Origin: Cycas panzhihuaensis
Lineage: Eukaryota > Cycadophyta
Direction of reading: 5' to 3'
DNA length: 64,000 nt
NCBI GenBank assembly: GCA_023213395.1
Contig: CM041465.1
Coordinates: forward strand, 236,041,741 to 236,105,740
The position numbers were made by a program, and so were the translations under genes. The notes beneath the pieces are model-generated. The model was not told where the DNA came from. It was given only the letters and a program-made list of their open reading frames with translations, and made no database searches. This document shows, in pieces, positions 23,507 through 33,689 of the stretch; position 1 is the stretch's first letter; each line of letters starts with the position of its first letter.

Positions 23507-24260
23507 ATTTCTTTGTTACCTCTTTCACGCTCTGAAATAAGCCTAAACTATCATCCTAATCTTATTTCCATTCCTCCTAGTTATAGGTAGAATGACGACC
23601 TAGGGTGGCTCTCTCGTTCCTTTTGGTTCCTCCCGCGGAACCATCATTCCCATCTCTCTTGGGACCTTGTCCTCCTATTTGGGCAATGCCCCCAATTAGG
23701 ATGACATTCTGGAGTGTCATCACTCATGTCCTATTTGCCATTTCCTTTGCATATCCCACTATGCTCCCATGTGGACATGTGTGCCGCCCTATTTCCTTGC
23801 CTCACATGTATCTATCACCATTACTCATGGTGATCACGTGTGTCTCTACTAGGAATATGGCCCTGTATGAAAGGAAATATGTATATCTCAAATAAATATC
23901 ATAATACATAAATCATATAATAATCATCTTAAAGTATGATTATACATATCCTCGCACATCCGTGCACCCTCATACATACATATACATGTAAACAAAACAT
24001 ACACATCATCTACCACATATTATGATAGACATCATCATACATCAAATGGGGTACCAATCACCCCGTCTATATACATCAAAATAATCATATGTTATATCAT
24101 ACAAACAATTTGGTACATCATCCGTGGGAAGTTGGTATCCTTGTAGGGAGGGTACAATCATGTGACTATATATGGTGACTCCTTAGAGGTCCGTGCTTTC
24201 CCCTATCAAAACAAAAACTCCTATATACTACCCTATTACTGCCCTGCCCTTGGGACATCA
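23507..24260. other. Convergent spacer between integrase and the antisense ORF, element C
   Basis: No coding domain is seen. The sense integrase and the antisense ORF point towards this stretch, so both transcripts would end around here. It has two short perfect inverted repeats, GATGACA/TGTCATC (23700-23706 and 23715-23721) and ATCACCAT/ATGGTGAT (23814-23821 and 23827-23834), then an ATCATA/CATACA-rich simple region at about 23880-24130. Confidence 0.6.
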
Positions 24261-26345
24261 TCTCTTGGTCAATGTGATCCCTCTCTTAGGGACCACATCC
24301 CTCCTAGACTCCTCCTCAGTCTCTGGGAGCCTCCTGCCTCGCTCTCCTCATCTCGTGGCCTCCTCGAGCTCATTGCCACTATGTGAGTATGTGTCCTACT
24401 CCTTGTCGACCTCAATGCCACCTCATCCACTAGTTGATCGTATTGGGCCTCGATATGATCTCGATCGTTTTCTATGCTGCGGAGCCTCTCCTCCATCCCT
24501 CTGAGATGCTCCTCCATCACTGCCAGTTGAATACAGCTCTTTGTATCTCCTCCAGCTCCTCCTTGAGCCTCCAATGCATGTACCTGACTCTATAGGGCAT
24601 CTCTCTGAGCTCAGGTAGTATCCAGCTCTGCCTATTACCATCCCACACGTGCCTTGTTCTCCTGGGACTCTGTGATCCATATGTCCCTCGCCCTCACCAA
24701 TAGGACAAACACTATTGCATGGCTACCTGTCTATCTAAGCTCATCACCCACCTGGATGGGAGGCTGCCCCTCTACGTAGGCCCAGGGGAACATCTCCTGG
24801 ACTACCACCTCCACTAGTCTCTGGATGTTTACTATACCTACAATCCAACACATCATGTATCAATATATGTCCATACGTATATCAAATCAAAATCAAAATA
24901 TATATGTATATCTAGCAATCAAACGATGATAGGAGAAGGTTATGTATCACCTAGTGTGGCTATCGATTCTTCTACTTAGGTGACTGTCTCTGCCTCAGGT
25001 ACTCCACCAGCTGCAGGTACCTCCTCCTCCTTAAGTACCTCCTTGGCCACCACCTCAGCAATTGGGGTGTCCCTCCTCTCCTCGGTTGGTGTAGCTTCCT
25101 CCTTGGATCTCTTGACGATCTGTGACTGATGGACCCATGTCACTAGGACCCTACCCTCCTCTACAACTCCTGACGGGTCTACCTCTCTACCTGTAGTCCT
25201 TGATGGACCTACCTCACTTCCTGTGGTCCTTGATTGACCTGCCTCTCTTGCAGCTCATGATGGGCTGGCCCCATCACCTCCATTACCACCCTCATCATCT
25301 CCTAGGGGCACTCCTGCCCTATATGCCTTGTCATCACTATCCCACCTCACCATCTTATATGGGTCTACTATATAGTTTGTCATGGTGAGGAGGTCTAGTG
25401 ATGTGGCCTCCATCAAGCGATGAACATGAGCCTAGTCCTTGACCCCTCTAAACCTAGTCTGCCACCTGTGTACCATCAGGGTCCACTTTTAGATAGGGTG
25501 TGGTCTCCCTATTGGTGCCACAGCTCCAAAGTGGTCAAAGAACTAGCACTGTAGTAGAGTACTGTATGACAGTCCACCCTTTCCCGCTACCCAAATGGCA
25601 TCTAGCTGTGCGACGAGGTTCGCTACTATGAGGGTAGCCTAGTCCATTCTCTCTCCTGCCTCACACTAGTGCACTGCGTCCGTCCAACCACCTGGAATAT
25701 CCCTATAGTTTTGTTTCTGGGATATCTGGAATAGAATGCACAATGTGATCAACTTCCTCACCCAAGGAATCCCTAACATCACCATGCTCCAGAGAGGTAT
25801 CCCTCGCCTCTCCCACCTATCTGAGCATGTAAAGAAAGTAGTAGCCTCCCTGTGTGCTGCCTCATTATTAGGTAGTACTCTTAGTGTTGCCAGCCTCCTT
25901 GTCATTGGTACACCTAGTATCCTCCTAATATCTCTAAGTGTCACCAATATATCCCCTACTTGGGGTAGATGGAAGACACGCCTCCGTCTATCCTAATGAG
26001 ACACTATATCCACTAGTAATCTCTAATTTGATGTGTACTGGGGTGTCCTCGTGACCTTCAGTAGGCCACATCTTGATAGGATCTGCCTATCCTCTTGTGA
26101 CATCATCTCTATGAAGCTAAGTATAGCCATATCTATGCTTTCAGAGTTCTCCACATTGATCACAACCTATAAAACACTGCGAAATAAGTCAAATCTTGAC
26201 CTATGCTTACCCCTCATCCTATGGACTCTCTCTTGGCCTCATTCAGTTGAGATTTAGGGACCCTTAGGCCCCCATCTTTATTTTTTCAGTTGTTCTCCCT
26301 TCACACCACACTAAACTTCATGGTACCGTAGAGTTTGGCCTGGGT
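24260..26345 (-). pseudogene. Antisense ORF of element C: plant-mobile-domain-like protein with coiled coil
   Basis: On the strand opposite to gag-pol a broken reading of about 650 residues can be followed. The N-terminal part (about 25660-26260) has EDRQILSRCGLL, RRRVFHLPQVGDILVTLRDI, RRILGVPMTRRL and LGIPWVRKLITLCI. This looks like the plant mobile domain, where a hydrophobic strand is followed by (I/V)TLEDV...LLGLPV. The middle is Glu/Pro-rich (EEATPTEERRDTP). The C-terminus (24269-24574) is a likely coiled coil (VMEEHLRGMEERLRSIENDR). Several stops. Antisense extra ORFs at this place are known in Tat elements (Retand/Grande-like); their function is not established. Confidence 0.68.
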
Positions 26346-27300
26346 CCCATGACGATCGGGGCCTCGCGGAAAAGATTATGACACCGCGATCTTTGCCGTG
26401 GTACGAATGTCACCCCCCCAAAAGGTGGGGTTTTTTGCCCAAAAAAATAAAAAAGTTCTTCAGAGCGATCCACAACCAAGCCCACTTAGACCAGGGCTTC
26501 CTAATACCCCTGTCACACCTCTCTCTGGGTCCAGTTTAGACTCCTGGAGATATTTTTCACCCATATGGGGCCCAAAAACTACATAAAAAATAATAAAAAG
26601 TGATGAACTTTAAATCATGAGATGGGTTATGGTTTCAAAGATCCACTCACTAGGTTTGGTTGAGCACTGGCCATCTTGTTGCTTTGGTCCCGACCACTGT
26701 CTCTTGGCCTCGATCCAATGATCAGATCTCCCTCTGTGTGTCCCTGAAGTTGGGTGGTGCTCCGTTATGTAAGGAAAGGGCTCTGGATTCGTTTGAGAGC
26801 CCATGAAAATGAATCCTATTTTCATCGATTTTCCTTATATAGGCGGGGGCCCTGACGAGCACTTTCTCCGTTCCCACTTTTGTGACAGCTTTTGGGATCA
26901 TTTCTCATCCATAATCATCATTGCATTTTGGCCCTATTTCCCATTGCACTTCCATAGCCTTCGTTTTGCTCATTCTTTCAAGTGCATTAATGGCACTTCG
27001 CCGATGCATTTTTTGTTGGGCCCTTTCGTCTCGTTTTACATGAAGCTCCCGTGCATGCCTGAGTTTATACTCGTTTGGCCTATTTTGTTGTCTTAGACTC
27101 ATTTTTGTAGCCCATTCCTGTCCCTGGGATCTCCAAAAGGAATGCTCCCTGTGTTTAGAGTTATTCTTTACTTTCTTAAGCAAACTTTGGCATCCTAGGG
27201 TGCCATTTTGTTGCTCGCTCTCAACCAGTGGTCAGATAGCTTATTCTTGTCCTTGGGTAGCCTCATTGCTAGGTCCTCCTACCCTTCATGACCATTTATT
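26346..27300. other. Spacer with antisense promoter, element C
   Basis: This stretch holds no recognisable coding domain. Read on the minus strand it would be the promoter and leader of the antisense ORF: TATA box at 26835-26841, an 8-base inverted repeat just downstream, then about 500 bases of leader. A copy of the LTR GGTACC module lies at its low-coordinate end (26311-26410). Confidence 0.55.
26835..26841 (-). promoter_or_regulatory. TATA box of the antisense ORF, element C
   Basis: On the minus strand the sequence is CGCCTATATAAGGAAAATCG, a strong plant-type TATA box in a GC-rich surrounding. It lies about 500 bases upstream of the antisense reading and points towards it. The inverted repeat ATGAAAAT/ATTTTCAT (26803-26810 and 26818-26825) lies 10-30 bases downstream, near the expected start site. 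Confidence 0.6.
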
Positions 27301-27309
27301 ACTTGCCAT

Positions 27310-27900
27310 ATGAGCCTCTTTTACTTTGACTCTGATTTTATTATACATTTTCTCTACTCGTCCATGACTCTCTTTATCTTTACCGACAGCGGGAGCCGTG
27401 GTAATCTTGTTCCTTCTGTCATTGCATGGATTCTCTATGACCCTTCCAGGCATGAGTTTCTATGTTTTGGGATCTTCCTCCTTGAGGCCACCAATAATGA
27501 AGCCAAGTACACTATCGTTATCGAAGCCCTCACCGATGCACTTCATTTCCATCATGGATCTATTGTTCTTCTTTACTACTCCCAGGTGGTGGTGTCCCAT
27601 CTCACCCACGTTTACTAGGTGCGATGCCCATGCTTGAGAGCCCTCTCTTCGACCACTAGGTCCCTATTAGCCTGTTTTCAGTCTGTCAACATTAGACACA
27701 TCCCTTGGGCCCTTAACACTGAGGCAGACAGCCTCGTTTACCTCATCCTTAAGCACCGCCTTCCTCTTCTTGCTAACTGCCTTTTAGACTTGCCTAGTTA
27801 CCCTGTTGCCCAAGTCTTAGTTTATCTTGCATTTATTCTTGTAACCCATTTGCACCTCCAAAATCTAGCTGCTAATGAGGTTAACTATGGTGACTACCTA
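27310..27900 (+). pseudogene. Second (archaeal-type) RNase H pseudogene of element C
   Basis: A second RNase H, of the kind known as aRNH in Tat elements, is read in one frame with a single stop (TAG 27616-27618). Motifs: FTDSGSRGN (first Asp, 27385), EATNNEAKYTIVIEAL (Glu), LLYYSQVVVSHL (relatives CDSQVVV, so the third Asp reads Tyr), and HIPWALNTEADSL (terminal Asp). It lies about 3.8 kb after integrase and just before the 3' LTR. The usual place I know for this domain is between the first RNase H and integrase. Element I has the same domain in the same place. Confidence 0.85.
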
Positions 27901-28196
27901 GTTTTCTCATTTACCCTTTTCTCTCATTATCATTGCATCTTCTTTTTTTACACTCTTGTGATGGGGGCATCCCCCTCTTCCGTCACAACTTCTATTCAAT
28001 TCCTGGGTGGCACATAGGTAGCCCCTATGTTGTCTCCACCCCTATCCTCATATCCACACATTCCACCAACACACTCACTGGCACCCTTGAATCATGTTAT
28101 GATCATTATTTATATATATACATACCCATATGCTACTGACAGTTTTATTGCTAGCATTCGCCATTGTACCATGCTTCCGAGCAGTGAGTATTTGCT

Positions 28197-28209
28197 GCCA
28201 AGGGGGTAG
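28197..28209 (+). promoter_or_regulatory. Polypurine tract of element C
   Basis: GCCAAGGGGGTAG stands directly before the 3' LTR. Elements E (CTAAGGGGCAG before 36112) and I (GCCAAGGGAGTAG on the minus strand, complement of 63196-63208) have the same motif in the same place. It would prime second-strand synthesis. Confidence 0.75.
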
Positions 28210-30994
28210 TTTTTCCTGGCTATCAGGAATGGATACAGATGGGTCAACTTAGGTAAGCATAAGTATGCTTCTTCCTTTTCACTTTTATTGTTTCTTTGGA
28301 AAGGTTGACAGAAGTATTGCCTCATTGCATGACTACTTGCTTCATTTGCATGATCACCTTGCATCCACTGCTTGATCATGCTACTTGTCATATTGTGAGC
28401 CTATGATGACCCACGGGACCTACCTTTCTGCAAGGTAGGCATCCCCATGGCACTCTATGACCCTCTGCACTACCTCCACATCGCCTTAAGCCTCATTTTA
28501 CTTGTATGATCTGCTCATACCTTGACCATATGTACCTATCATGATATTTCTGGGAACTTTAGCCCTTGATGGCTCATTTGGTCTAGTTCATATGCCTTCT
28601 GGACTGTCCCTAGCTACCTAGATAGGAGGGCTAGCCCCTCTCAGGCTTGCCACATCACCTTTTAGGGCTCTCAAAACCTTGTCTATAGCCATTTTGGCTT
28701 CTTGGTCCTGCACCACTGTAAGCTAAGCGGTACTATGAAGTTTACAGTGGTGTGACTGTTGAAACTTATTTTTTATATTTGCTGTGGAAATTCTCACTTT
28801 TTTCACAGAATTTCCACATGGCCACATGCCCAACTTAGCCCTATTTGTGCCCTAAACACTCAATTAGGGTTGAGACGGGTATAAAACCTAAAAAGATCAT
28901 CATTTCACATATATTGGCTCTCCAACTTTACATTCTACTACTATGTTTATGCTGCTTTCCTCCTCCCTTCCACAGGCGCATCTGTAATCCTGCATTTCCT
29001 ACTACTCTAGCTCAGGACTCACCTATAACATCTCTTCTTTGTGGTGGGAGGGCCTCCTCCAAGCACTTTCAAGCAAGATTTTTGTGGTTCTCCTTCAAAT
29101 ACACCTCAACAAGTGTCTTCTACAGCCGTTCTTAGGGAAACCTCTTGTAAACCCTACATGAACTCCTCTTTCTCGCTAGTTGCAGGGGAAAATCTACACT
29201 AGACTCATCCTAACAAGTACTTATTATCTTATTTTTATAATTTCTTATGTATTTCTTCCATTATAATTCATTTGAAAGTGTAGTTTTCTTGCTCTTTCCC
29301 TTTTGGATATAGTAAGCACCATCTCTCCTTATGTTTGTCTTTATACTCTCCTGTTTCCACCCCATTTCTCCATTGGTTTTCTTCAAGAAAGTAGCGGGAG
29401 AAATCTCATAAAGATTGGGTGAAGGGATTAAGGCAGGATCCATCCCACTTAGACCTGCTCCCTAAGGGCAAACCCCTTCTCGTCTTTCTTCTCTTACTTC
29501 CATGCTTTCCTTGGGTTAACTAGGAGAAGGTGGAATCTTGGCCTGTATTGGATATCAGTGTATGCAGCGCTTGCTATGCTAATTCCAAGCCTGCATGCCC
29601 CTCTTTTTGGCCTCCTTCATACCCCTAACTTTGTTGGGTATCCCTTAAGATTTTTGGTGAGACTTGTGTGATAGATCGCTGTCCATAGTGACTATGTTAC
29701 CTTGGTACCTCTCCAACATCTTGCTTCACACATTCTCATACTTATTGGCTATCTATAAATTGACACATACCCCTACCTTGTTATACCTAAAGGATGCATG
29801 GAGAACTTTAGCAAAGGGTTTTGCCATCCTGAGGCTGCCCTTCTCTTTTTCTTGCTTGATGTGCATGGTTTGCTTGAGGAAAGTTGAGTTGTTTGTAGCG
29901 GTAGTTACTTTAATTTAAATATAATGTTTTAAGCATTTACATTATATATATTTGCATACATATAGCCTCCTTGTAGCCCCTTCTTAGAAGGGAGAAACTC
30001 TTGTGTGTGCAGGTTTAAAGTGGCATCTGCAAAGGAAAAAGACGTCTAATTCTGGGTAAGCCTTTACCCTCCTTTTTCCTTTGTTTCGTTTGCTTCTTTT
30101 ATCCTTTCCGTTCTGCTTATCTTTCATAACAGGAAGGTAAGGAAGCCCCTGTCTTCCACATCAACCTTGGTCACATACCAACCAATTGGTGAGAGGGTGT
30201 ATATTACACACGAGTGAGGTCCTTCATCGACTGCCATGCTTTCTAGCTATGTTCCGTCCCTCTTTCCCATCACCTCTTTTCCCTTTTTGCTTTTGTACAA
30301 AATCTATTATAGTAATCTAATAGGTCACATAAGAGCAAAAAGGAGGAATCAATTAGCTACTTACATATTTTGTATAAGAACATTGCATGTTTGCTTTTTT
30401 ATAGGAAAGGGCATAGTATGAAATATATTCCTCCTCCTTTCTCCTACCCATCCTGAAAAACACCCATAAATGCATTTCATCTAGCTTACTTGCCTCCATA
30501 TGAAACACTTATACTTTCTTTTGTTTTCTCTTGTCCTTTGCATATTGAGTGAAAGAGAGAGAAAAGGAAAGAGTTCCCTTTTTTAGTCCATTTCTTACTC
30601 CTTACCTCAGTCGTATTTGTCTAATCCAAACAATCTAGGGAGGCCTACTGACATTCATCCTAGGCCCTTTGCCTATACCCTCTCAACTTCATTTTCCTTC
30701 ATCATAGGAAAACCCATTGAGGGTTCCTCTTCTTCCATTCTAGCCATCCAAGGGTGGGAGGACCTTCCTCTTGAGACCATCCATGCTACCCCTGCATGCG
30801 TCTTTCCCTTCCAGATTAAAAACCACTCCAAGGTAGTTGGGTGCCATTCGTAGGTCCCAAACTCGCGCTCCGGTGCACAAACACCCTGTGTGGTGTTCCC
30901 TTTGCTTATAGGTTCTCATCCATACCTTCAACATCAAATGTTGACCACTTTCATTCCTATTGAGCATAGTGACCATCTCGTAGACGCGCATCCA
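28210..30994 (+). repeat. 3' LTR of element C
   Basis: About 2785 bases, starting TTTTTCCTGGCTATCAGG (TG changed to TT) and ending GCATCCA, followed by the target duplication AGGTT. It matches 13862-16666. One of the two GGTACC-type repeats of the 5' LTR is missing here (28729-28747 holds one). Confidence 0.93.
28880..28886 (+). promoter_or_regulatory. TATA box of the 3' LTR, element C
   Basis: TATAAAA in GACGGGTATAAAACC, at the place aligned with 14551 in the 5' LTR. Confidence 0.68.
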
Positions 30995-31310
30995 AGGTTC
31001 TTGTATAAATAAAAAAGGATGCCCTAGAAAGTAAGAACAAAATGAAACAAAAGGGAAGAGCCTAAATATACTAAGGAGCTTCTAACTTGCAAGTCCCTAA
31101 TGTGGTTTCTAGTGAAATACATGAGAGCAAGCATGGAATATAAATAATAAACCCAAGAGTGTAAGCCTAGGGAATAGTTGGTAAGTATGTGAAGTGAAGG
31201 TGAACCTAAGCCTAACTTAAGGTACTTGTGCACCTCTTAGATATAGGTGTGTGATCTATCATACTTCTAAGCGATGTAGGAGTAGTTAAACTAGGGCAAC
31301 CCAAGTGTTT
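30995..31310 (-). repeat. Element B continued: leader, primer site and end of its 5' LTR
   Basis: Read on the minus strand, this stretch continues the leader of B across the insertion of C. An LTR end (TTTCA, last base at 31113) is followed by CTAGAAACCACATTAGGGAC (31112 to 31093), which aligns with the primer site of C (CTAGTGACCATATTGGGGAC). Positions 31113 to about 31310 would then be the end of the B LTR, cut off where copia D begins. No coding function is seen. Confidence 0.62.
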
Positions 31311-31369
31311 ATGTGTGCATGTAAATGGTTTTGGTTTCTAATGGCATGGGCCTATGGCAAGCTAAAGGA

Positions 31370-32140
31370 AACGGGATTCATCAAGAAGGATCAATGGATC
31401 ATTATAGCAAGAACAAAGCCTATGACTATGGGTGATGAAGATTAGAAGAATCTTGATCGAAAGGCAATCGGTTCGACAAGGTTATACCTTTCAGATGTGG
31501 TGTTGTTAAATGTTACCATAGAGTCTATGGTCAAATATCTATGGAGAAAGTTAGAGGCCTTGTATCAGACAAAGTCCTTAGTTAATAAGCTATTTCTTTA
31601 GAAAAAGTTGTATTCACTTAGGATGAGTGATGGAGATATAGTTATAAATCATCTCATTATATTTAACATCATGGTGAGCCAACTTATTTTAGTTGGGGTA
31701 ACAATGTCTAAAGAAGACAAGTGTATTACCCTGTTATGCTTATTTCTTGATTCTTGGGATAATCTTATGATGAAAATTAGCAGCACAGCTACTGCCACCC
31801 TAAAATTTGATGATGTTATTGCTATTATGCTATCAAAAGAGACAAGGAAAAAATCTTTTGAGGATTATTCAAAAGAAGCATTAGAAGTGAGAGGTCAAAT
31901 GTTAGATCGCGACCAATAAAGGCCTAAGAATAGATGGCTAAAATTTAGAGGAAAATCTAAATTTCTAGGTAGAGGACCTCTGGTATGTTGGAGATGTGGG
32001 AAGGCTAGCCATATGAAGAGCTAGTGTCAAGTCAAGCTTGACAAGGGTAAGTCACTTGGAGCTACTTCTTCCATGGTAGAAAAAGCCTTTGATGAAGCTT
32101 ATGGTGATGTTTATTTAGCAACCTCAGGTAAGTTATTAAA
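31370..32140 (+). pseudogene. Gag pseudogene of element D
   Basis: Coherent reading through VKYLWRKLEALYQTKSLVNK, KKLYSLRMSDGDIVINHLII and SKEDKCITLLCLFLDSWDNL, the copia gag (UBN2-type) core. A CCHC knuckle follows at about 31984-32030 (CWRCGKASHMKS, a stop, C). The N-terminal part that starts such proteins is missing or unreadable. Confidence 0.83.
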
Positions 32141-32500
32141 TGTTGAGTCTTGGTTAATTAACTCTAGTGCTTTGCTTCATGTTACTCCCCATAGGGACTA
32201 GTTTTATAAATACACAAGGATTGATAGAGGTGAGGTATTTCTTGGGGATCATTACCCATATAAAATTATGGGTCATGGAAGGGTGAAGGTTTGATTTAGG
32301 AATGGAAGGGTTAAAACTATCCCTAATGTGAGTCATATTCCTAGTTTGGCTATGAGTCTGTTGTTTGTCAGTCAATTGGGTGATGCAGGAATAGAAGTGA
32401 TCTTCAATAAAGAAAGTTTCAGAATAGTTTGAGGAGCATTGGTATTATAAAGAGGGGTCTGATTTAGAACACTATACAAGCTTGATGCAAGTATAGTGTG
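32141..32500 (+). pseudogene. Aspartic protease pseudogene of element D
   Basis: ESWLINSSALLHVTPHRD corresponds to the copia W-x-x-D-S-G-A-T/S-x-H active site; the catalytic D-S-G reads N-S-S. KIMGHGRVKV and the turn SHIPSLAMSLLFVSQLGDAG, close to the family form L-L-S-V-S-Q-L, follow. Frame breaks occur at a few stops. Confidence 0.78.
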
Positions 32501-33460
32501 TGCTAGAAGTTACAGTCTAACTATTACAGAAAGTAGTAATAATAAAGGCATGACTCAAATATCACTTGCTAGTAAAACTATGTTGTGGCATCAAAGATTG
32601 GGCCATATTAGAGAGAAAGGCCTACATTATTTATTCTCTAAAGGTATGGAAGAAGACATATTTGGAAATAATGGATCCTTTGATTTTGATTTTTATGATC
32701 ATTGTGTGTATGGTAAATAGAATCGAGTTAATTTTCCTTCAAGCTTGAAGTGAGGAAAGGGTATTTTGTAATTGGTACATAATAATGTTTTTGGACCTAT
32801 TGATGTACCCTCATTAGGTGGGTCTAAATACTTTGTCTCATTCATAGATGATTTCTTGAGAAAGATATAGATGTACTTTCTCAAGTAGAAATTTAAAGTC
32901 TTCAGTAAATTCAAAGAATTTAAGACCTTGGTTAAGAATCAGAGTGACAGGTAAATCAAGGTATTGAGGACAGATAATGGAGGGGAGTTTTACTTAAAGG
33001 AGTTTGAGTAGTTCTGTAAGCAGTGTGGGATAATAAGGCAAAATACAATTCTCTATATGCCACAATAGAATGGAGTTGTTGAAAGGATGAATAGGACCTT
33101 ATTGGAGAGATCAAGGAGTATGCTTAGTGCTATTGGATTACAAAAGAAATTCTAGGTAGAGGCTATGATGAGTACAAGCTACCTGATAAATAGATCACTA
33201 ACACCTACCTTAGTATACAAAACACCTAAAGAAGTGTGGTCTAGTAAGAAACCATCTCTTGGTCATATAAGTATTTGGTTGTGAACTTTTTGTGTATGTT
33301 CCTAAACAACAAAGGACTAAGTTTGATTTTAAAGCACAAAAGACTATTTTCATTAGCTATGGTGAAGGTGTTAAAAGGTATAAGCTTTATAACCTTGAAA
33401 CACAAAAGATTATATATATCTATGATATTGTCTTTAGAGAGGAGTTTAAGTCTCTAAAGT
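32501..33460 (+). pseudogene. Integrase pseudogene of element D
   Basis: The pre-integrase zinc region is KTMLWHQRLGHIREKGLHYL (32566-32640). The core has [35 protein letters not shown] (second catalytic Asp, about 32965) and NGVVERMNRTLLERSRSM (Glu, about 33080). TAG at 33066-33068 replaces the second Gln of the conserved P-Q-Q-N-G-V. Single-base shifts interrupt the frame between the zinc region and the core. Confidence 0.86.
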
Positions 33461-33689
33461 AGGATGAAGAACGAAAGGAGGAACACTCTAAAAAGGTACA
33501 ATTTAAAGTAAGGGATGAAGATTCTACATCAAAATATGAGTCAACTGAAGAGGAAGAACCAACTATAGAGGTAACTCAACCTTAAGAACTCCACATCTTG
33601 AGGAGATCAACTCATGAGGGAAGATAACCTAACAGGTATGTTCCTAAAGATTTTAATCGCTTCTCTTTTGTTTTATTTTCTATAGATGA

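Larger units (their letters stand above)
13862..30994 (+). mobile_element. Element C: full-length Tat-type Ty3/gypsy retrotransposon (17.1 kb)
   Basis: This is the only element here with both LTRs and a target duplication. The left flank ends AGGTC (13857-13861) and the right flank begins AGGTT (30995-30999). Internal order: primer site, gag, protease, reverse transcriptase, RNase H, integrase, an antisense ORF, a second RNase H, polypurine tract. Two RNase H types plus an antisense ORF downstream of integrase are traits reported for Tat-lineage (Ogre/Retand/Grande-like) elements. Coding frames carry many stops, so it is not autonomous now. It lies in the leader of element B. Confidence 0.93.

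Noticed and set aside
24193-24504. Plus-strand open reading of 103 residues, Ser/Pro/Leu-rich
   Set aside because: It is the mirror of the coiled-coil part of the antisense ORF; composition and neighbours favour the minus strand.
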